DNA of 10,434 nt. Origin: Fibrobacter succinogenes. Lineage in GTDB: Bacteria > Fibrobacterota > Fibrobacteria > Fibrobacterales > CADBQJ01. Numbering within the stretch: the stretch's first letter is position 1; the number at the start of each line of letters is the position of its first letter. The position numbers and the translations under genes were made by a program. The DNA lies in the NCBI GenBank assembly GCA_902796785.1, contig CADBQJ010000144.1, positions 1-10,434 of the forward strand, written 5' to 3'. Shown here in pieces: positions 8,355 to 10,434 of the stretch. The notes beneath the pieces were generated by a model. The model was not told where the DNA came from. It did no database searches and saw only the letters and a program-made list of their open reading frames with translations.

Positions 8355-8920
8355 CCGGCACGCTCCTCCTCGCGTCGGGCTCCCCCAGGCGGCGCGAGAT
8401 CCTCGCGCAAGTCGGAATCCCCTTCTCCTGCGAGAAGGCGGCCTGCGACGAGGTCCTCCTTTCCGGCGACCCGGAGGGGACCTCCCTCGCCAACGCCCGC
8501 GCCAAGGCGCTCGACGTCTCCGCGCGCCGCCCGGAGGCGGTCGTCCTGGGGTTCGACACGGTCGTGGCCCTCGAGGGGGCGATCTTCGGCAAGCCCGCCT
8601 CGGAGGAGGAGGCCCGCGCCATGCTCCGCGCGCTTTCGGGCCGGACCCACGAGGTCTGGACCGGGGTCGCCGCCGCCCGCGGGGGACGCCTCCTCGGCGA
8701 GCGGGCCGCCCGCACCCGCGTCCGCTTCCGCGCCTACGGCGAGGAGGAGATCGACCGGCAGGTCGCCTCGGGCGAGCCGATGGACAAGGCGGGCGCCTAC
8801 GGCATCCAGTCCCTCGGCGCGCGGCTGGCCGAAAGCGTCGACGGATGTTTCTACAACGTCGTGGGATTGCCTATCTTTGCGACCATGGAGCTTTTGGAGT
8901 CAATCGGGATCAAAGCATGA
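8351..8920 (+). CDS. maf: Maf family nucleoside triphosphate pyrophosphatase (dTTP/UTP type likely)
   Basis: A 189-aa cytoplasmic house-cleaning enzyme. Known relatives hydrolyse dTTP, UTP and some modified nucleotides to monophosphates plus pyrophosphate. It shows the complete Maf signature: LASGSPRRREIL (7-18) binding phosphates, the ANARAKA helix (48-54), LGFDT with catalytic Asp69, FGKP (79-82), LSGRTHEVWTGVA (95-107), SGEPMDKAGAYGIQSLG (140-156) and YNVVGLP (168-174). The DKAGAYGIQ form matches the YhdE branch, which prefers dTTP/UTP, over the 7-methyl-GTP branch (YceF). The length is typical. Translation starts at TTG, whose last two bases begin the upstream TGA stop (TTGA, 4-nt overlap), and the maf stop overlaps the next start as ATGA. 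Both overlaps point to coupled translation. Confidence 0.95.
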   Translation: MTGTLLLASGSPRRREILAQVGIPFSCEKAACDEVLLSGDPEGTSLANARAKALDVSARRPEAVVLGFDTVVALEGAIFGKPASEEEARAMLRALSGRTHEVWTGVAAARGGRLLGERAARTRVRFRAYGEEEIDRQVASGEPMDKAGAYGIQSLGARLAESVDGCFYNVVGLPIFATMELLESIGIKA

Positions 8921-9828
8921 GCGAAGAAACCGTCGAAAAGAACGAATCCGCCAAGAAGGCCCTCACCGTCGGCGAGCTGGTGGCCGCCGCCCGCGAGGAA
9001 CGCGGACTGGACCGCGCCGCGCTGGCCCGCGCCGTCCACCTGAACGTCGCCTTCCTCGCCGCCATCGAAGAGGGGCGCTGGAAGGACCTGCCCGGCGACA
9101 CCTACGCCCGCGGCTACATCATCTCGCTCTGCGCCGAACTCGGCCTGCAGAAGCACGAGATGCTCGAGAAATACGCCTCCGAAACCCACCGCGAGAACCT
9201 GGAGACGCTCGACGACTCGCAGCCGGCCTTCCGCACGCACGAAGACGAGCTGAACGACAAGCCCCGGAAGGTCCCGGTGGCGCTGCTCGTCCTGCTGGCG
9301 GGCGTCGCCCTGGCGGTCGTCAGCTTCATCGGGCAGCAGGAGCCCGCCGCGGAAGAGCCCGCGCCCGCCGCCGAAGCCGAACCGGCGCCGGAAGGCGACG
9401 GCGAGGACGAGGAGAGCGCGGCCATCAACGAATCCCTCGGCGCGCCCGACTCGCTCGACGCCGACACCTCCTCGCGGGAGCCCGCCGCCGACACGGCCCG
9501 CGCCCCCTCGCTGGCCCGTCCCAGCTCCGCCTCGGCCAAGCCCGTCTCCGCGCCGGTCCAGGCCATCCCCACGGCCAAGTCCCGCGTGCTCTCGCGGCTC
9601 GACATCTCCTGCGACAAGGACTCCGCCTGGATCGAGATCCGCTCCCCCGGCGTCGAGACCTGGGCCTCGTGGATCCGCCAGGACGGCCCGCGCTACACGC
9701 AGACCCGCTCCGACACGATGTACATCCGCACGGGCTCGCTCCCCAACCTCAATCTCAAGCTCAACCATCTGGCCATCCAGCCCAAGCGATCCGAATTCGT
9801 CGTCTTCGGCGGACAACTGGTGAGGTAA
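8917..9828 (+). CDS. RodZ-like membrane protein with cytoplasmic helix-turn-helix domain
   Basis: A 303-aa single-pass inner-membrane protein with RodZ architecture. Residues 16-83 form a cytoplasmic HTH of the RodZ/Xre type (LTVGELVAAAREERGLDRAA then LARAVHLNVAFLAAIEEG, WKDLPGDTYARGYI). Residues 119-138 are one transmembrane helix (VPVALLVLLAGVALAVVSFI). Residues 139-225 form a low-complexity Pro/Ala/Glu/Ser linker. Residues 226-303 form a small periplasmic beta domain (LDISCDKDSAWIEIRSPG to FVVFGGQLVR) resembling the RodZ C-terminal domain in layout, though poorly conserved. In the known family RodZ ties MreB to the membrane for rod-shape wall synthesis, so a direct DNA-binding role is unlikely. 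The start at 8917 overlaps the maf stop by 4 nt; the in-frame extension upstream to 8845 lies inside maf and is rejected. No MreB gene is in view, so the symbol rodZ is not asserted. Confidence 0.85.
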   Translation: MSEETVEKNESAKKALTVGELVAAAREERGLDRAALARAVHLNVAFLAAIEEGRWKDLPGDTYARGYIISLCAELGLQKHEMLEKYASETHRENLETLDDSQPAFRTHEDELNDKPRKVPVALLVLLAGVALAVVSFIGQQEPAAEEPAPAAEAEPAPEGDGEDEESAAINESLGAPDSLDADTSSREPAADTARAPSLARPSSASAKPVSAPVQAIPTAKSRVLSRLDISCDKDSAWIEIRSPGVETWASWIRQDGPRYTQTRSDTMYIRTGSLPNLNLKLNHLAIQPKRSEFVVFGGQLVR

Positions 9829-9831
9829 CGC

Positions 9832-10425
9832 ATGACCGCAGGACGCAACGCCCACATCGAACGCGCCACCGGCGAAACGAAGATCGTCCTCGACCTCAAG
9901 CTGGACGAATGCGGCCGCGGGAAGATCTCCACCGGCTCCGGCTTCCTCGACCACATGCTCGACCTCTTCCAGGTCCACTGCGGCTGCACGCTCGACCTGC
10001 GCTGCGACGGCGACGTGGAGGTCGACATGCACCACAGCGCCGAGGACATCGCCATCTGCCTGGGCCAGGCCCTCGCGCAGGCGCTGGGCGACAAGAAGGG
10101 AATCGAACGCTACGGCTTCTACCTCCTGCCCATGGACGACTCGCTGGCCCGCGTCGCGCTCGACTTCTCGGGCCGCTTCGCCTGCGAGTTCCACGCCTCG
10201 TTCGCCTCCGAGCGCATCGGCAACCTCGACACCGAGCTGGTGAAGCACTTCTTCCACAGCCTTGCCGAGAACGCCCGCATGACGCTCCACGTCGACCTGC
10301 TCCGCGGCGGCAACACCCACCACGACATCGAGGGGATCTTCAAGGCCTTCGCCCGCTCCGTGGCCATGGCCGTCTCCCCCGCCCGCCGCACCCAGGGGCT
10401 CCCCAGCTCCAAGGGCGTGCTCTGA
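9832..10425 (+). CDS. hisB: Imidazoleglycerol-phosphate dehydratase, monofunctional
   Basis: Dehydrates imidazole glycerol phosphate to imidazole acetol phosphate, the seventh step of histidine synthesis, in the cytoplasm. The 197-aa length matches the monofunctional enzyme; the histidinol phosphatase domain found in E. coli HisB is absent. The manganese ligands and active-site motifs are intact: GSGFLDHMLDLFQVH (36-49) with His41, DMHHSAEDIAICLGQAL (65-81) with His67, His68 and Glu71, MDDSLARVALDFSGR (101-115), and GNTHHDIEGIFKAFARS (160-176) with His163, His164 and Glu167, ending in SSKGVL. GAGGT (9822-9826) lies 5 nt upstream, overlapping the end of the RodZ-like gene, and the intergenic gap is 3 nt. 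The family normally assembles as a 24-mer. It is the one amino-acid biosynthesis gene of an otherwise envelope-related operon. Confidence 0.97.
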   Translation: MTAGRNAHIERATGETKIVLDLKLDECGRGKISTGSGFLDHMLDLFQVHCGCTLDLRCDGDVEVDMHHSAEDIAICLGQALAQALGDKKGIERYGFYLLPMDDSLARVALDFSGRFACEFHASFASERIGNLDTELVKHFFHSLAENARMTLHVDLLRGGNTHHDIEGIFKAFARSVAMAVSPARRTQGLPSSKGVL

Positions 10426-10434
10426 TGAGGCTCC
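10425..10434 (+). CDS. Possible start of the next operon gene, cut by the window edge
   Basis: The hisB stop overlaps an ATG by one base (TGATG), and the visible codons read Met-Arg-Leu. The same 1-nt arrangement couples the aminotransferase and gltA genes in this window. In many bacteria hisB is followed by hisH, but three codons cannot identify a product, so this is positional inference only. Confidence 0.35.

Noticed and set aside
8845..8916. Upstream in-frame start for the RodZ-like protein
   Set aside because: It lies inside the conserved C-terminus of maf. The ATG at 8917 with a 4-nt ATGA overlap is the normal operon arrangement.

Overview
The window is GC-rich (about two thirds by eye) and densely packed with ordinary chromosomal genes. 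I see eight complete protein genes and perhaps the first codons of a ninth. I see no rRNA, tRNA, CRISPR array, insertion sequence or phage gene. LptD and the RodZ-like protein indicate a Gram-negative cell with a lipopolysaccharide-type outer membrane. The LptD wording (one N-terminal and one C-terminal cysteine) and a TTTG-N21-TAnnTTTG promoter-like string before the nucleotidyltransferase gene suggest a member of the Fibrobacterota-Chlorobiota-Bacteroidota group. That placement is inference; no marker here fixes the phylum.

Left half, minus strand (about 4694 down to 1): a tight three-gene operon of a large sodium:solute symporter-family transporter, a fold-type I PLP aminotransferase and citrate synthase (gltA). 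It ends in a strong hairpin at 1-28. The junctions are a 3-nt gap and a 1-nt TGATG overlap, so the genes are probably co-transcribed and translationally coupled. Central carbon flux into citrate and 2-oxoglutarate, a transaminase and a Na+-driven importer together suggest uptake and nitrogen handling of an organic or amino acid, but the substrate cannot be read from the sequence.

Centre (4695-4718): only 24 bp separate the divergent starts of the transporter and lptD, so any promoters must overlap each other or the coding ends. A short symmetric element is centred there.

Right half, plus strand: lptD (outer-membrane LPS translocon) is followed by a 129-nt gap holding four tandem GGATTAG heptamers, which form a G-tract array capable of a G-quadruplex, and then a promoter candidate. 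A second compact operon follows: sugar-phosphate nucleotidyltransferase, maf (TTG start, 4-nt overlap), a RodZ-like membrane HTH protein (4-nt ATGA overlap), hisB (3-nt gap) and a possible next his gene overlapping the hisB stop by 1 nt. It joins cell-surface and cell-shape functions with histidine biosynthesis.

I found no convincing undescribed system. The points most worth checking are the telomere-like G-tract repeat after lptD, the minimal divergent control region, the four-cysteine loop in the transporter, and the aminotransferase that lacks two usual ligand-binding residues.
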